This document shows positions 8,856 through 17,290 of a stretch of DNA of 64,000 nucleotides, piece after piece (the stretch's first letter is position 1; every line of letters starts with the position of its first letter). A program made the translations under genes and the position numbers. Below the pieces are notes generated by a model that saw only the letters and a list, made by a program, of their open reading frames with translations, searched no databases and was not told where the DNA came from. This stretch comes from Calditrichia bacterium (GTDB lineage: Bacteria; Calditrichota; Calditrichia; RBG-13-44-9; J075), in NCBI GenBank assembly GCA_028284445.1, contig JANQRS010000001.1:62001-126000 (forward strand). Direction: 5' to 3'.

Positions 8856-8868
8856 CTTTGGAGCAAGA

Positions 8869-10761
8869 ATGAAGACCTATGATGTGGTCGTTGCCGGTGG
8901 GGGACATGCCGGAATTGAAGCGGCGCTGGCCGCTGCGCGATCCGGACTACAGACCGCACTGGTAACCCTCAAGAAAGATACGATCGGGAAGATGTCCTGT
9001 AACCCCGCCATTGGTGGTCTGGCAAAGGGACACCTGGTTCGGGAAATTGATGCCCTCGGTGGAGAGATGGCCAAGGTCATCGATACCACCGGCATCCACT
9101 TCAAGATGCTGAATACATCCAAGGGACCAGCAGTATGGTCGCCCCGTGCGCAGGCAGATCGCGTTGCCTATATGAAGGACGCCCAGCGGCGTGTAAACGG
9201 GCAAGAGAACCTCACTGTTATTGCCGGCTCCGTCAGCGGCCTGCGCAACGAGTCCGGCCAAGTGACGGCAGCCATGCTTGAGGACGGTTCCTTTGTTCCC
9301 TGTAAATCGTTAATTCTTACCTGCGGCACTTTCCTCAATGGCTGCATCCATATCGGATTGAACAACTTCGAAAGCGGGCGCGCCGGTGAGCAGGCAGTGA
9401 AGGGACTGACCGGCAACCTCAAAGACCTTGGCTTTGAAACCGGACGATTGAAGACTGGAACACCGCCACGAATCCATATCGACAGTATTGACTTCAGCGT
9501 GATTGAAGAACAAAAGCCGGATGTGCCGCCAACGCCATTTTCCTTTTCGACGGAAAGTCTGGCAGATCGCGAACAGCTAAGCTGCTTCATTACCTATACC
9601 AATGAGCATACACACGAGCAATTGCGCTCCGGTCTCGATCGCTCACCGATGTATAATGGCTCCATCAAGGCAATTGGTCCGCGCTATTGTCCGTCTATCG
9701 AAGACAAGATCGTGCGCTTCGCTGACAAGGATCGTCACCAGATATTCCTGGAGCCGGAAGGATTTGAGAATCCGGAAGTCTATGTGAACGGCTTTTCCAC
9801 CAGCCTGCCGGCAGATGTTCAGGAAGAAGCCATCCGCACAGTGCCGGGATTGGAGAAAGCCGAGATCATTCGTCTCGGCTATGCGGTTGAATACGACTTC
9901 TTTCCGTCTTATCAACTGCACCCAACACTGGAAACCAAACTGGTAGAAGGCCTCTATTTCGCCGGACAGATCAATGGCACCTCCGGATATGAAGAAGCTG
10001 CAGCTCAGGGATTGATGGCCGGCATCAACGCCGCGCAGAAAATCCTCGGCAAAGAACCAGTCATTCTAGATCGCTCCGAAGCATATATCGGTGTATTGAT
10101 TGACGACTTGATCAACAAAACAATTTTGGAACCCTATCGGATGTTTACTTCCCGGGCTGAATTTCGCCTGCTGTTAAGGCATGACAACGCCGATCTACGC
10201 TTGCTGGAAACCGGACATTCCCTCGGATTGATCGAAGATAACGCTTTCAAGAAAATGCTTAATCGCAAGAAAGAGATCGAAACGCTTAAGCAATTTGTAG
10301 AATCGACCTCCATCAAACCGGATGTATTTAATGGCTATGCGGCTACCGTGAAGACCAAAGCAATTAGTCAGAAAACCCCGATGCAACAGCTCATTAAGCG
10401 GCCGGAAGTCAAATTGGCCAGCCTGTTGGGAGAAATAGATTCGGACAGTAGTTATCTGGCATCGACTATTGCCGAGGTTGAATTCTATAAGAAGTATGAT
10501 GGTTTTCTGCAACGGCAGCAGGAATTGGTAGACAAGTTCAAGAAGATGGAGAATACGCAGATTCCCCAATGGATTGATTACAACAAGATACAGTCTCTCT
10601 CAACAGAGAGCCGTGAGAAGCTAATCCAGGTTCGGCCGCGTTCTATCGGGCAAGCAGCGAGACTCTCCGGCATCCGTCAAAGCGACATCGCCATCCTCAT
10701 GATCTACATCGAAAAGGGCAGTCGAAGCAACAAGAGTGTTTCACGTGAAACATTTAGCTGA
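8869..10761 (+). CDS. mnmG: tRNA uridine-5-carboxymethylaminomethyl enzyme MnmG (GidA)
   Basis: The FAD- and NADH-dependent partner of MnmE in wobble-uridine modification. From ATG 8869 it is 630 aa, the usual family length: FAD motif VVAGGGHAGIEAA near residue 7, the GidA signature around GTFLNGCIHIG, a second GTPPRI motif, and the C-terminal helical domain that binds MnmE. The frame extends to 8812, but GGAG 5 bases before ATG 8869 and the conserved MKTYDVVV start decide for the latter. Its last codons overlap a second parS-like palindrome. Confidence 0.97.
   Translation: MKTYDVVVAGGGHAGIEAALAAARSGLQTALVTLKKDTIGKMSCNPAIGGLAKGHLVREIDALGGEMAKVIDTTGIHFKMLNTSKGPAVWSPRAQADRVAYMKDAQRRVNGQENLTVIAGSVSGLRNESGQVTAAMLEDGSFVPCKSLILTCGTFLNGCIHIGLNNFESGRAGEQAVKGLTGNLKDLGFETGRLKTGTPPRIHIDSIDFSVIEEQKPDVPPTPFSFSTESLADREQLSCFITYTNEHTHEQLRSGLDRSPMYNGSIKAIGPRYCPSIEDKIVRFADKDRHQIFLEPEGFENPEVYVNGFSTSLPADVQEEAIRTVPGLEKAEIIRLGYAVEYDFFPSYQLHPTLETKLVEGLYFAGQINGTSGYEEAAAQGLMAGINAAQKILGKEPVILDRSEAYIGVLIDDLINKTILEPYRMFTSRAEFRLLLRHDNADLRLLETGHSLGLIEDNAFKKMLNRKKEIETLKQFVESTSIKPDVFNGYAATVKTKAISQKTPMQQLIKRPEVKLASLLGEIDSDSSYLASTIAEVEFYKKYDGFLQRQQELVDKFKKMENTQIPQWIDYNKIQSLSTESREKLIQVRPRSIGQAARLSGIRQSDIAILMIYIEKGSRSNKSVSRETFS
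10737..10752. promoter_or_regulatory. parS centromere site (right of mnmG)
   Basis: TGTTTCACGTGAAACA, a perfect 16-bp palindrome identical to the canonical bacterial parS form. It is embedded in the last codons of mnmG. Together with the site at 8840-8855 it brackets mnmG, about 1.9 kb apart. Confidence 0.88.
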
Positions 10762-10849
10762 CATGTACATGGTACATAGATAGTACGATTGTTTAATAAA
10801 ACGGCCGTTTTTGGTTTTGTAGAGTATATCTGTTTCGAAGGGCAATACC

Positions 10850-10890
10850 CATCCCCCTCCACTTCCCCTGGAAGGAGATGGAGGGGGATG
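10850..10890. repeat. Palindromic repeat, family A
   Basis: CATCCCCCTCCA at the left pairs with TGGAGGGGGATG at the right around a short CCTGGAAGG core. It is the first of two family-A copies in the 245-bp gap between mnmG and the EgtD-like gene. Confidence 0.75.
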
Positions 10891-10938
10891 TCCATTTCAA
10901 TAAGCAATTGATAGTATTTACTTCTAAGCTCTAAACGC

Positions 10939-10984
10939 GACATCCCCCTGAATCCCCCTTCGAAGGGGGACGCAGGGGGATGTC
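10939..10984. repeat. Palindromic repeat, family A
   Basis: GACATCCCCCTG pairs with CAGGGGGATGTC; the inner part TCCCCCTTCGAAGGGGGA is itself palindromic. It is nearly identical to the copy at 22653-22696 (CCTTCGAAGGGGGAC core), showing these are copies of one element and not chance hairpins. It could serve as terminator between convergent mnmG and the EgtD-like gene. Confidence 0.8.
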
Positions 10985-11007
10985 TCAATATTGAGAACCA
11001 GATTTAC

Positions 11008-12018
11008 TTACCGAGTCAGCTTTTCCACCTGCCAGATGCTATCGACAAAGTAACGACGGCGGTCGTAAAGCTGACGAATTATTCGATAACCGGTAGCAGA
11101 AGCCAATGATTCAATCTCCGAAACCAGAAACTTGTAGCTGTATTCGGTGTGGATGGGTTCCCAGGGCCGAAACTTGAAGGACTCCCCGATATCGCCGATG
11201 TGCACTTCCTGAGCTTCAAGACTCACCAGGTAACTTTGAATCGCCCCGCTGAAGACGTTATAGTTTGCGTAGAAGCGAAATTTGTCCGGATCAAAGTCTC
11301 CGCCCAATTCGCGATTGATGCGATTAAGCAGGTTCAAATTGAAACGCGCCGTCACTCCCCTACTATCGTTATAGGCCCGCAGCATCACCTCAATATCTTT
11401 CTTCAGATCAAAACCGATCATCAGGTAGTCACCATCATTGAGTGAATTCCAGAGACTGCGCAGGAACACTCGTGCCTGGGATTGCCCAAAGTTGCCGATA
11501 TTTGATCCCAGGAAAAGAATGACATTGCGGCGATTGCTGATATTGGAAATCCACTTCAGGCCGTCAAAGTACTCAGCAACGACACCGTTGACCTGCAGCT
11601 CCGGAAACTTCTTGCGCATGGAATCGATGAGCGTTACCATTGCGCCTTCGGATATATCCAGTGGCGAATAATGAAAATCACATTTGTCGCCAAGGAACTG
11701 CTCGATAAGGATGTTCGTTTTTAACCCATCCCCTGCCCCTAGTTCAACCAGGGTAAAGGGGTCATCGCTGAACAGATTGGAAAGGTCCCTTTTATGCGAT
11801 TCAAAAATCTGGAATTCGCAATCGGTCAGGTAGTATTCAGGCAAGGCCATAATTTCCTGGAATAATCGCGAGCCTTCATCATCGTAGAAGTATTTCGAGG
11901 AAAGATGCTTTGGGTGCTCAGAAAGGCCATTAAGAACGTCCAATTCAAAAATCAATTTGTCATTGCCCTCCTGGTCAAGATCACCAGGGGTCAAGATCTT
12001 ATATGTGGCTCTATCCAT
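11008..12018 (-). CDS. EgtD-like histidine-specific N-methyltransferase
   Basis: A 336-aa SAM-dependent methyltransferase of the EgtD/DUF2260 family. The conserved N-terminal LSSKYFYDDEGSRLFQEI and LPEYYLTDCE are present, then the SAM-binding VELGAGDGLKT and the SPLDIS segment. In the ergothioneine pathway EgtD makes trimethylhistidine (hercynine). Neither the partner sulfoxide synthase EgtB nor EgtC is encoded nearby, so the product may be hercynine itself, EgtB may be elsewhere, or the substrate may differ. Single-gene unit, start ATG 12018. Confidence 0.85.
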   Translation of the reverse strand: MDRATYKILTPGDLDQEGNDKLIFELDVLNGLSEHPKHLSSKYFYDDEGSRLFQEIMALPEYYLTDCEFQIFESHKRDLSNLFSDDPFTLVELGAGDGLKTNILIEQFLGDKCDFHYSPLDISEGAMVTLIDSMRKKFPELQVNGVVAEYFDGLKWISNISNRRNVILFLGSNIGNFGQSQARVFLRSLWNSLNDGDYLMIGFDLKKDIEVMLRAYNDSRGVTARFNLNLLNRINRELGGDFDPDKFRFYANYNVFSGAIQSYLVSLEAQEVHIGDIGESFKFRPWEPIHTEYSYKFLVSEIESLASATGYRIIRQLYDRRRYFVDSIWQVEKLTR

Positions 12019-12441
12019 TTTTCTCCAGTTCCGTTTTAGATGATTTCATTTTCGGTATGCTCAGCGCATACCATTATTTTCTTTTCAATCACCCTAAGCC
12101 TTTAACCAGGCAAGTCACCTTGCCGAAGAATACCTTTTTCCGGATATCCGGAAAAACGAATCCATTACCTCATATTAATGAATTTCAACCACTTAAATCT
12201 ATTATTATTAGCAACTTAAAGCAAAACCGAGACAAACAAAAACCCATATAAACAAAATAGAAACAGCTACTTACTGCAATTTAAATGCTTTAACAGTAAT
12301 ACTGATTTAATCTCGTGTGTTTGCTCCTAAGTTATATCTTCTTTGCCGGCGATACGCCGGACAAAAAAAGTGCCGGCCATCCAGCCGGCACTTTTTAGGT
12401 GATACTTCAGTTCAAAAGGTACAGATAAGCTCAAAAGACCT
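12019..12441. other. AT-rich intergenic region between divergent egtD-like start and lgt end
   Basis: No convincing gene. The left two thirds are AT-rich (runs such as ATTATTATTAGC near 12200) and probably hold the promoter of the EgtD-like gene. The right end holds a GCCGGCGATACGCCGG hairpin and the strong terminator at 12365-12396. Confidence 0.5.
12365..12396. terminator. Bidirectional intrinsic terminator after lgt
   Basis: AAAAAGTGCCGGC (12365-12377) and GCCGGCACTTTTT (12384-12396) form a 13-bp stem with a six-base loop. A/T tracts on both sides let it work in both directions; its main client is lgt on the reverse strand. Confidence 0.85.
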
Positions 12442-13263
12442 CTACCCTACTTTCTTCCTTTTCTTGCGCACCGGTTTCTTTGCCGGCTGCGGCAGGGGCT
12501 GCTTCTTGCTCCACTGCATCAACCACAAGCCAATTGCTACCAATGGAATACTGAGAATCTGCCCCATATTCAGAGGCAGCGCATCTTCAAAGGCAACTTG
12601 ATTTTCTTTGAGAAATTCGATGAAAAATCGCACGCCAAAAATACCAACGAGAAAGAGTCCCAAAAAATACCCTTCCGGAATCCGCGGCTTCCATTGCTGA
12701 TAGAGCCGGTAGAGAACAAAGAAGATGATCAAGTAACAGACGGCTTCGTAAATCTGAGTCGGGTGGCGAGGAATATTATCACGCATCGTAAAAACGAAAG
12801 CCCAGGGAAGGTCGGTAGCCTTACCGTAGATTTCGGAGTTGAAAAGATTGCCAATGCGAATGAAGGCCCCGGCGAGCGCAACAAAAATCACCAGGCGATC
12901 AACCACCCACAAAAAAGTGAGATCACTCTTATTTCGAGTAAACAAATAGATGGCGGATAAAATTCCAATGGCAGCACCGTGGCTGGCCAGGCCTCCTTCC
13001 CAAACATAGAGAATTTTTAGCGGATTGCTCAAATAATATCCGGGGTCATAAAAGAGGCAATGTCCCAGTCGTGCGCCGATAATCGTACCGGCAAACACCC
13101 ACAAGAAAAGTTCTTCCAGGTAGGCTTCCGGCTTTCCTTCTTCAGCATATATTTTCCCGAGCATGTGATAGCCGAGCAAAAACGAAACCATAAATGCCAG
13201 GCTATAATAGCGCAGAGCAAACCAACCAATTCGGAAAATTTCAGGATCGTAACTCCATTCCAT
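12442..13263 (-). CDS. lgt: Prolipoprotein diacylglyceryl transferase Lgt
   Basis: Transfers diacylglycerol from phosphatidylglycerol to the lipobox cysteine of prolipoproteins, the first step of lipoprotein maturation. At 273 aa it has seven predicted TM helices, the signature GGLASHG (essential His95), RIGNLFNSEIYG and HPTQIYE. A highly basic C-terminal tail (KKPVRKKRKKVG) extends beyond the usual end into the cytoplasm. Several genes in this window carry lipoboxes that this enzyme would process. Confidence 0.96.
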   Translation of the reverse strand: MEWSYDPEIFRIGWFALRYYSLAFMVSFLLGYHMLGKIYAEEGKPEAYLEELFLWVFAGTIIGARLGHCLFYDPGYYLSNPLKILYVWEGGLASHGAAIGILSAIYLFTRNKSDLTFLWVVDRLVIFVALAGAFIRIGNLFNSEIYGKATDLPWAFVFTMRDNIPRHPTQIYEAVCYLIIFFVLYRLYQQWKPRIPEGYFLGLFLVGIFGVRFFIEFLKENQVAFEDALPLNMGQILSIPLVAIGLWLMQWSKKQPLPQPAKKPVRKKRKKVG

Positions 13264-13313
13264 TCAGAGAGTCCTCGCGGTATAGGATAGTCCAATCGTC
13301 GTAGCTTGATCAT

Positions 13314-13349
13314 AAAAAAACGGCTGACACTTATAGTAATGCCAGCCGT
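13314..13349 (-). terminator. Intrinsic terminator of the HMA lipoprotein gene
   Basis: ACGGCTG (13320-13326) pairs with CAGCCGT (13343-13349) and weaker pairing continues inside. Read on the reverse strand, the stem is followed by a run of T (13320-13314), 29 bases past the stop of the HMA gene. Confidence 0.7.
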
Positions 13350-13377
13350 AGAAAATGAGAACATCTTTTTGGAAAAG

Positions 13378-13719
13378 TTATTCGCTCAAAGATGCTTGAT
13401 AACCAGCGTCCGCAATCGTCTTGATTAATTCAGCCTCAGTCATGGCTTCAGAATCATACACAATTGCCGCTTCATTACGCTTCAAAGACACTTCGCTTTC
13501 AGCAACAGCGTCAAGCTTTGCCAAAGCACTTTCAATGGTATTCACACAGCCATTGCAAGTCATCCCCTCAACCTTAAGAGTCAGTGTTGTTGGATTTTTG
13601 ATCTCAACAAAGCGCTCTTCAGGTTTGGTTTCCGGATTCGCATCATTGCTACAAGCAATGAGTGAGGTCAGTGCCACGATGGCAATCAATCGAAATACTA
13701 CTGCTGTTAAAGCTTTCAT
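13378..13719 (-). CDS. Periplasmic HMA-domain lipoprotein (CopZ/MerP-like)
   Basis: 113 aa. A signal peptide ends in lipobox LIAC (lipidated Cys23), followed by a short linker and one heavy-metal-associated domain with GMTCNGC (Cys55, Cys58). Such domains bind Cu(I) or Hg(II). Membrane tethering outside the cytoplasm suggests a periplasmic metal scavenger or donor. No metal ATPase or mer/cop genes are adjacent, so the metal and partner are unknown. It has its own terminator and appears monocistronic. Confidence 0.88.
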   Translation of the reverse strand: MKALTAVVFRLIAIVALTSLIACSNDANPETKPEERFVEIKNPTTLTLKVEGMTCNGCVNTIESALAKLDAVAESEVSLKRNEAAIVYDSEAMTEAELIKTIADAGYQASLSE

Positions 13720-13946
13720 TTATCAGTTCCTCCTGTTGATCGGTCTCTTATGATATAACATAAGATGAGTGCAAGTTCCAAACAAGTACAAATGGTCATC
13801 CACGCTCGATACGCTCAAGAATCAATGTTAAAGTTCTATTAAGAGATGTCGCTTCCTTTTTGTATATTGTGCTTCGAAATGGTGACGCGAATAATATAGA
13901 AATTCACCACAGTATCAGAGATGTCGAATCAACGAAATGATGTATT

Positions 13947-15002
13947 TTGTTTTCAAATAAAAACAATACGCTTTTAACCGCTTTCGCTGTATTTCTTCTG
14001 CTAGGTATCGTTGCCAGTTTCTTTCTGACTATCCCGTATTCAGTGAGCGCTGTTGGTAAAATGTATCCCGCCCAAGAATGGCTGCTTCTTAAAAATGCCA
14101 ATGGACGGATTTTTGCCAGTCACATGGATTATCTCAATGGAGGGGTTCAGGAATTTGTTGCCACCGAATTTGAACGAGGAGATGCAATTCGTTTTGCCCC
14201 CGCCAAAAATGTCTCGCCTGGCTACGAAGTTTCCATGGGCGATACCATCGGTCACATCTTTTCAAACGAAACTCGTCGGCAGCTAACGGCACTGCGCGGC
14301 GAACTCTCGGTGATGCAAGCCTCCCTGCGCGTCCTGGAAAGTGGTGATAAAGTTTCCGTCGTCACAGAAGCAACCGAGCGGGTCAATTATGCGAAGAAGC
14401 AAATTGTTGAAGAACAGAAAATTCTCAGGCGACTGGAGCAGCAATTTAAGGAAGGGATCATTTCCGAAGAAGAATTTGAAATTGCCGAAGGCAGGGCTGA
14501 TCTGGCCAACATCGATTTAGCGATTGCTAATGCTGCACTGCAAACAACAACCTCCGGTTCCAACCAGTTTGAGCAGCAGTTGGCCCAGGCGCGCATTGCT
14601 GCCATCCATGACGAAATGTCCATCCTGCGAGACCGCCTGGATCAGTACTATATTAAAGCGCCGATGTCCGGTAAATTCCTACGATCATTTAATGCTGATA
14701 CACTGCTGCATCTTGTCGATGATTCTCAATTTATTGTGTTCCTGCCGATCGCAGTTGAAGATATTTCAGATCTAGGGGAAAACACCAAAGTGACTATCCG
14801 CTTTTCCAATAGCATTACAACCAGCGAGGGGCAGCTTGTCGCCTTCGACGATCGCGTGCAATGGATAAGTGGTCGGCAAATTCGCTTTGCCATCGTTCAA
14901 GTAGAAGCCTCGGATGCACCACATCATCATGGTCAGTTTGTACAGTGTGATGTTGAGGCAGGCGAGCACAGCATTTGGCACTATATTCGTAAACAACTTT
15001 AG
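13947..15002 (+). CDS. HlyD-like membrane-fusion/periplasmic adaptor protein
   Basis: 351 aa: one N-terminal TM (about 8-30), a split lipoyl/barrel region, a long coiled-coil hairpin (about 120-230) and a returning beta-barrel (IKAPMSGKFLRSF), the layout of HlyD-type adaptors. No ABC or RND transporter is beside it; instead VTC and DUF4956 genes follow at 12 and 28 bp spacing. The only start before the TM is TTG 13947 (or ATT 13944). A short overlapping ATG frame at 13921 lies in another phase, so the true start or a frameshift in the TTTTGTTTT run should be checked. Confidence 0.75.
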   Translation: MFSNKNNTLLTAFAVFLLLGIVASFFLTIPYSVSAVGKMYPAQEWLLLKNANGRIFASHMDYLNGGVQEFVATEFERGDAIRFAPAKNVSPGYEVSMGDTIGHIFSNETRRQLTALRGELSVMQASLRVLESGDKVSVVTEATERVNYAKKQIVEEQKILRRLEQQFKEGIISEEEFEIAEGRADLANIDLAIANAALQTTTSGSNQFEQQLAQARIAAIHDEMSILRDRLDQYYIKAPMSGKFLRSFNADTLLHLVDDSQFIVFLPIAVEDISDLGENTKVTIRFSNSITTSEGQLVAFDDRVQWISGRQIRFAIVQVEASDAPHHHGQFVQCDVEAGEHSIWHYIRKQL

Positions 15003-15014
15003 ACGCTTTATATC

Positions 15015-15737
15015 ATGAAACGCCGCGAATACAAATTTCTTATTCACAAGGAAAAGCTACCTGCTTTCCGTAAGGTGATTGCTCCCTATCTGGAATTGGA
15101 CAAATTTAGTGCTCAAAAGAGTGATCATCGCTACACGGTTCGCAGCATCTACTACGATACCCACAATCTCGGATTCTATCGGGAAAAAATCGAAGGTATC
15201 AAGATACGAAAAAAAATTCGCGTACGAGGCTATGACCAACAGAACGATCATGAATATCTTTTCCTCGAAATCAAGCGCAAAGAAAATGATCGGATCTTCA
15301 AGAACCGCTCACGCGTGAAATTTAAAGACCGTGATAGTCTACAGGATATATCGGATCGTGCAAATTCAAAAAAAGACACCAGCAATAAAGAAGATGCGGC
15401 ACGCTTCTTCTACAATGTTGCCCGTTTTAATTTGCACCCAACAGTGTTGGTTACCTATGATCGCGAAGCATATTTCTGTCGCTTTCGCTCCGGCCTACGC
15501 GTGACGATTGATCAGGAGTTACGCAGCAAAGCGATGCCGGCCTTTTCCGATCTGTTTGAAGATGACGCTTTGAATTATGTGATGCCCAATCACGCCATTC
15601 TCGAAGTGAAGTTCTATCGCGGATTACCTTCGTGGCTTCAAAAAGTTATTACGCAGTTCGACTTATCGCGACAGGCAATATCGAAATACACAACCTGTAT
15701 AGATTACGCCCGGAATCACCAACAAATGATCCGATAA
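15015..15737 (+). CDS. VTC-domain polyphosphate polymerase-like protein
   Basis: 240 aa, essentially one VTC domain of the CYTH/triphosphate-tunnel superfamily: MKRREYKFLI start, SIYYDT, the basic KIRKKIRVRGY strand, LEIKRK and the late acidic LEVKFY. In yeast Vtc4 this tunnel polymerises ATP-derived phosphate into polyphosphate. Bacterial relatives are soluble and commonly paired with DUF4956 membrane proteins, as here (next gene 28 bp downstream). Catalytic Arg/Lys/Glu residues appear to be present, so activity is plausible but unproven for this class. Confidence 0.88.
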   Translation: MKRREYKFLIHKEKLPAFRKVIAPYLELDKFSAQKSDHRYTVRSIYYDTHNLGFYREKIEGIKIRKKIRVRGYDQQNDHEYLFLEIKRKENDRIFKNRSRVKFKDRDSLQDISDRANSKKDTSNKEDAARFFYNVARFNLHPTVLVTYDREAYFCRFRSGLRVTIDQELRSKAMPAFSDLFEDDALNYVMPNHAILEVKFYRGLPSWLQKVITQFDLSRQAISKYTTCIDYARNHQQMIR

Positions 15738-15765
15738 TCAGGGATCGATACGAGACAACGTTTTT

Positions 15766-16440
15766 ATGTTGAATGACTTTGAACAAATTCTGGCTGTCCA
15801 GTTAACGCTGGGCGATATCCTGCTGAATATCTCAACTGCACTACTTTGCGGATTGATCATTACCGCCGTATATCGTGCAACCTATAAAGGTCCCGGCTAT
15901 TCCGTTGCTTTTCTGAATGCTATGATTCTTCTCAGCATGATTACCGCCATCGTGCTCATGGTTATCGGTAATAACCTGGCACGTGCATTCGGTCTGGTGG
16001 GAGCGATGTCCATCATCCGCTTCAGAACCGCGGTGAAGGATACCCAGGATATCGTTTTCATCTTTTTCAGTCTGGCGGTGGGAATGGCTGCCGGGGTAGG
16101 CTATCACCTGATCGCAATATGCGGCACCATCTTCGTTGGCTTAACCATGTTACTATTATCCACCATCAACAGTGGCACAACAACGCAGCGGGAATTCTTG
16201 TTAAAATTCTCCTACTCACCAAATGGCAGTGATGAAGGCGCATACCTGCCTGTCATCAAAAAATACTGCAAAAAGTATCGGGTGATTAATGTGTCGTCCC
16301 CGGGTGACGAAGAGAATCTTGAAATATCCTATTACATCACCCTGAAACGGCAAAATGATAATGACAACCTGATTCGGGATCTGCGAAGGGAGGGCGATGC
16401 TCGCAGTATTCAGGTTTTCTTCGATGAAGATCCGCTATAA
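15766..16440 (+). CDS. DUF4956 membrane protein
   Basis: 224 aa with four predicted TMs in the first 150 residues. The family's hallmark loop LVGAMSIIRFRTAVKDTQDIVFIFFSLAVG precedes a cytoplasmic C-terminal domain. Function is unknown. The family co-occurs with VTC-domain proteins, suggesting that it transports or anchors polyphosphate or a polymer made by the VTC partner. Third gene of the HlyD-like/VTC/DUF4956 operon. Confidence 0.88.
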   Translation: MLNDFEQILAVQLTLGDILLNISTALLCGLIITAVYRATYKGPGYSVAFLNAMILLSMITAIVLMVIGNNLARAFGLVGAMSIIRFRTAVKDTQDIVFIFFSLAVGMAAGVGYHLIAICGTIFVGLTMLLLSTINSGTTTQREFLLKFSYSPNGSDEGAYLPVIKKYCKKYRVINVSSPGDEENLEISYYITLKRQNDNDNLIRDLRREGDARSIQVFFDEDPL

Positions 16441-16441
16441 C

Positions 16442-17227
16442 CTACTGTTCTTCCTTTTCAGGGAGCAAGTACCATACACTTGAGAAATAGTTACTTTCCC
16501 ATTCTTTTCTTTCCAGGTCAACAACCAGGTGGTCCAGCAGATCACCTGCTGCCCAGATGATGTGTCCACTACCGGCATCTCCGGGATTATCCGCTTTCAT
16601 TTCCCCCTTCTTTAAGGCAGCCTGATATCCTTTCACCGGGCGGAAGAAGTCGACCCGTACTTTTTCCACGCGACTCTTTTCCCTGTCTACAAAAAGCGTA
16701 ATGCCATGCTCAACAACCTGATCACTGGTTGCTACCACATCCAAAACAGTTTCTTCATGACTACCCAGGCCGGTGTCTTTAAAGAACAGCTCATAATTGG
16801 TTGAGGTTTCCTGTCTCACCTGGCCTCGCTGCGAGAACATTCTTTGGAACCATTCGATATCGCGAAATTCAGTACGGGTTGAATCAAAAAAGAAAAACGG
16901 GCTGTAGATGTTCTGATAAGCGTAGCCAACGGACGGCGCCCAAATGTATGCTTCTTCAAATTTTGGATTTGAAAAATAGACCCAGTTACCGACGCGCTTG
17001 ATGACGGTAAGCTTATCACCTTTTCTCAGACCGCCCAATCGTTTGCCGTTTGGTTTCTGGCGAACGTTTTCAGACTTCACCGTAACAGTCAATTCATTGC
17101 CGGCATCTGTTGCAAAAACCAGGTCTTCACTTAATGGACTTTGGCCCGGCGTTTTCACGGCCTTGGGGCAGGCAACGAGAAAAAGGCAAAAGGCAATACA
17201 AAGTCCCAGCTTGTATGAATTATTCAT
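16442..17227 (-). CDS. SH3-domain lipoprotein
   Basis: 261 aa with a signal peptide and lipobox LVAC (Cys20). An SH3-type domain follows (about 48-100: VKSENVRQKPNGKRLGGLRKGDKLTVI), then a domain of about 150 aa that I do not recognise. Bacterial SH3 domains in the periplasm often bind peptidoglycan peptides. It is convergent with the DUF4956 gene, with 1 bp between stops, so the two ends share transcriptional termination space. Confidence 0.75.
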   Translation of the reverse strand: MNNSYKLGLCIAFCLFLVACPKAVKTPGQSPLSEDLVFATDAGNELTVTVKSENVRQKPNGKRLGGLRKGDKLTVIKRVGNWVYFSNPKFEEAYIWAPSVGYAYQNIYSPFFFFDSTRTEFRDIEWFQRMFSQRGQVRQETSTNYELFFKDTGLGSHEETVLDVVATSDQVVEHGITLFVDREKSRVEKVRVDFFRPVKGYQAALKKGEMKADNPGDAGSGHIIWAAGDLLDHLVVDLERKEWESNYFSSVWYLLPEKEEQ

Positions 17228-17290
17228 TGATGTTCCCGGGTTTGGTTGAACGAAAAATCAGTGAGGAATTTATTATAGACGGCGCTTTAA

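Larger units (their letters stand above)
8394..8868. other. Long intergenic region with degenerate tandem/inverted simple repeats
   Basis: Between the tetR start and mnmG I see no credible gene. Left and right parts contain related words in opposite orientation (TAGTACTGGATACTAG near 8480; CCAGTACCCAGTATCC near 8713), giving a loose inverted repeat around the central palindrome at 8616-8656. A MITE-like remnant is possible, but no transposase or target duplication is visible. The right end holds a parS-like site. Confidence 0.4.

Noticed and set aside
10850..10984. CRISPR array
   Set aside because: Two neighbouring repeats are palindromic, not identical, and not regularly spaced with unique spacers. 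No cas gene is in the window.
13921..13977. 18-codon ATG frame before the HlyD-like gene
   Set aside because: Too short, no recognisable product, overlaps the adaptor gene in another phase. Kept only as a start-site question.
16442..17227. Membership in the VTC/DUF4956 operon
   Set aside because: The gene is on the opposite strand and convergent; closeness alone (1 bp) does not make it part of that operon.
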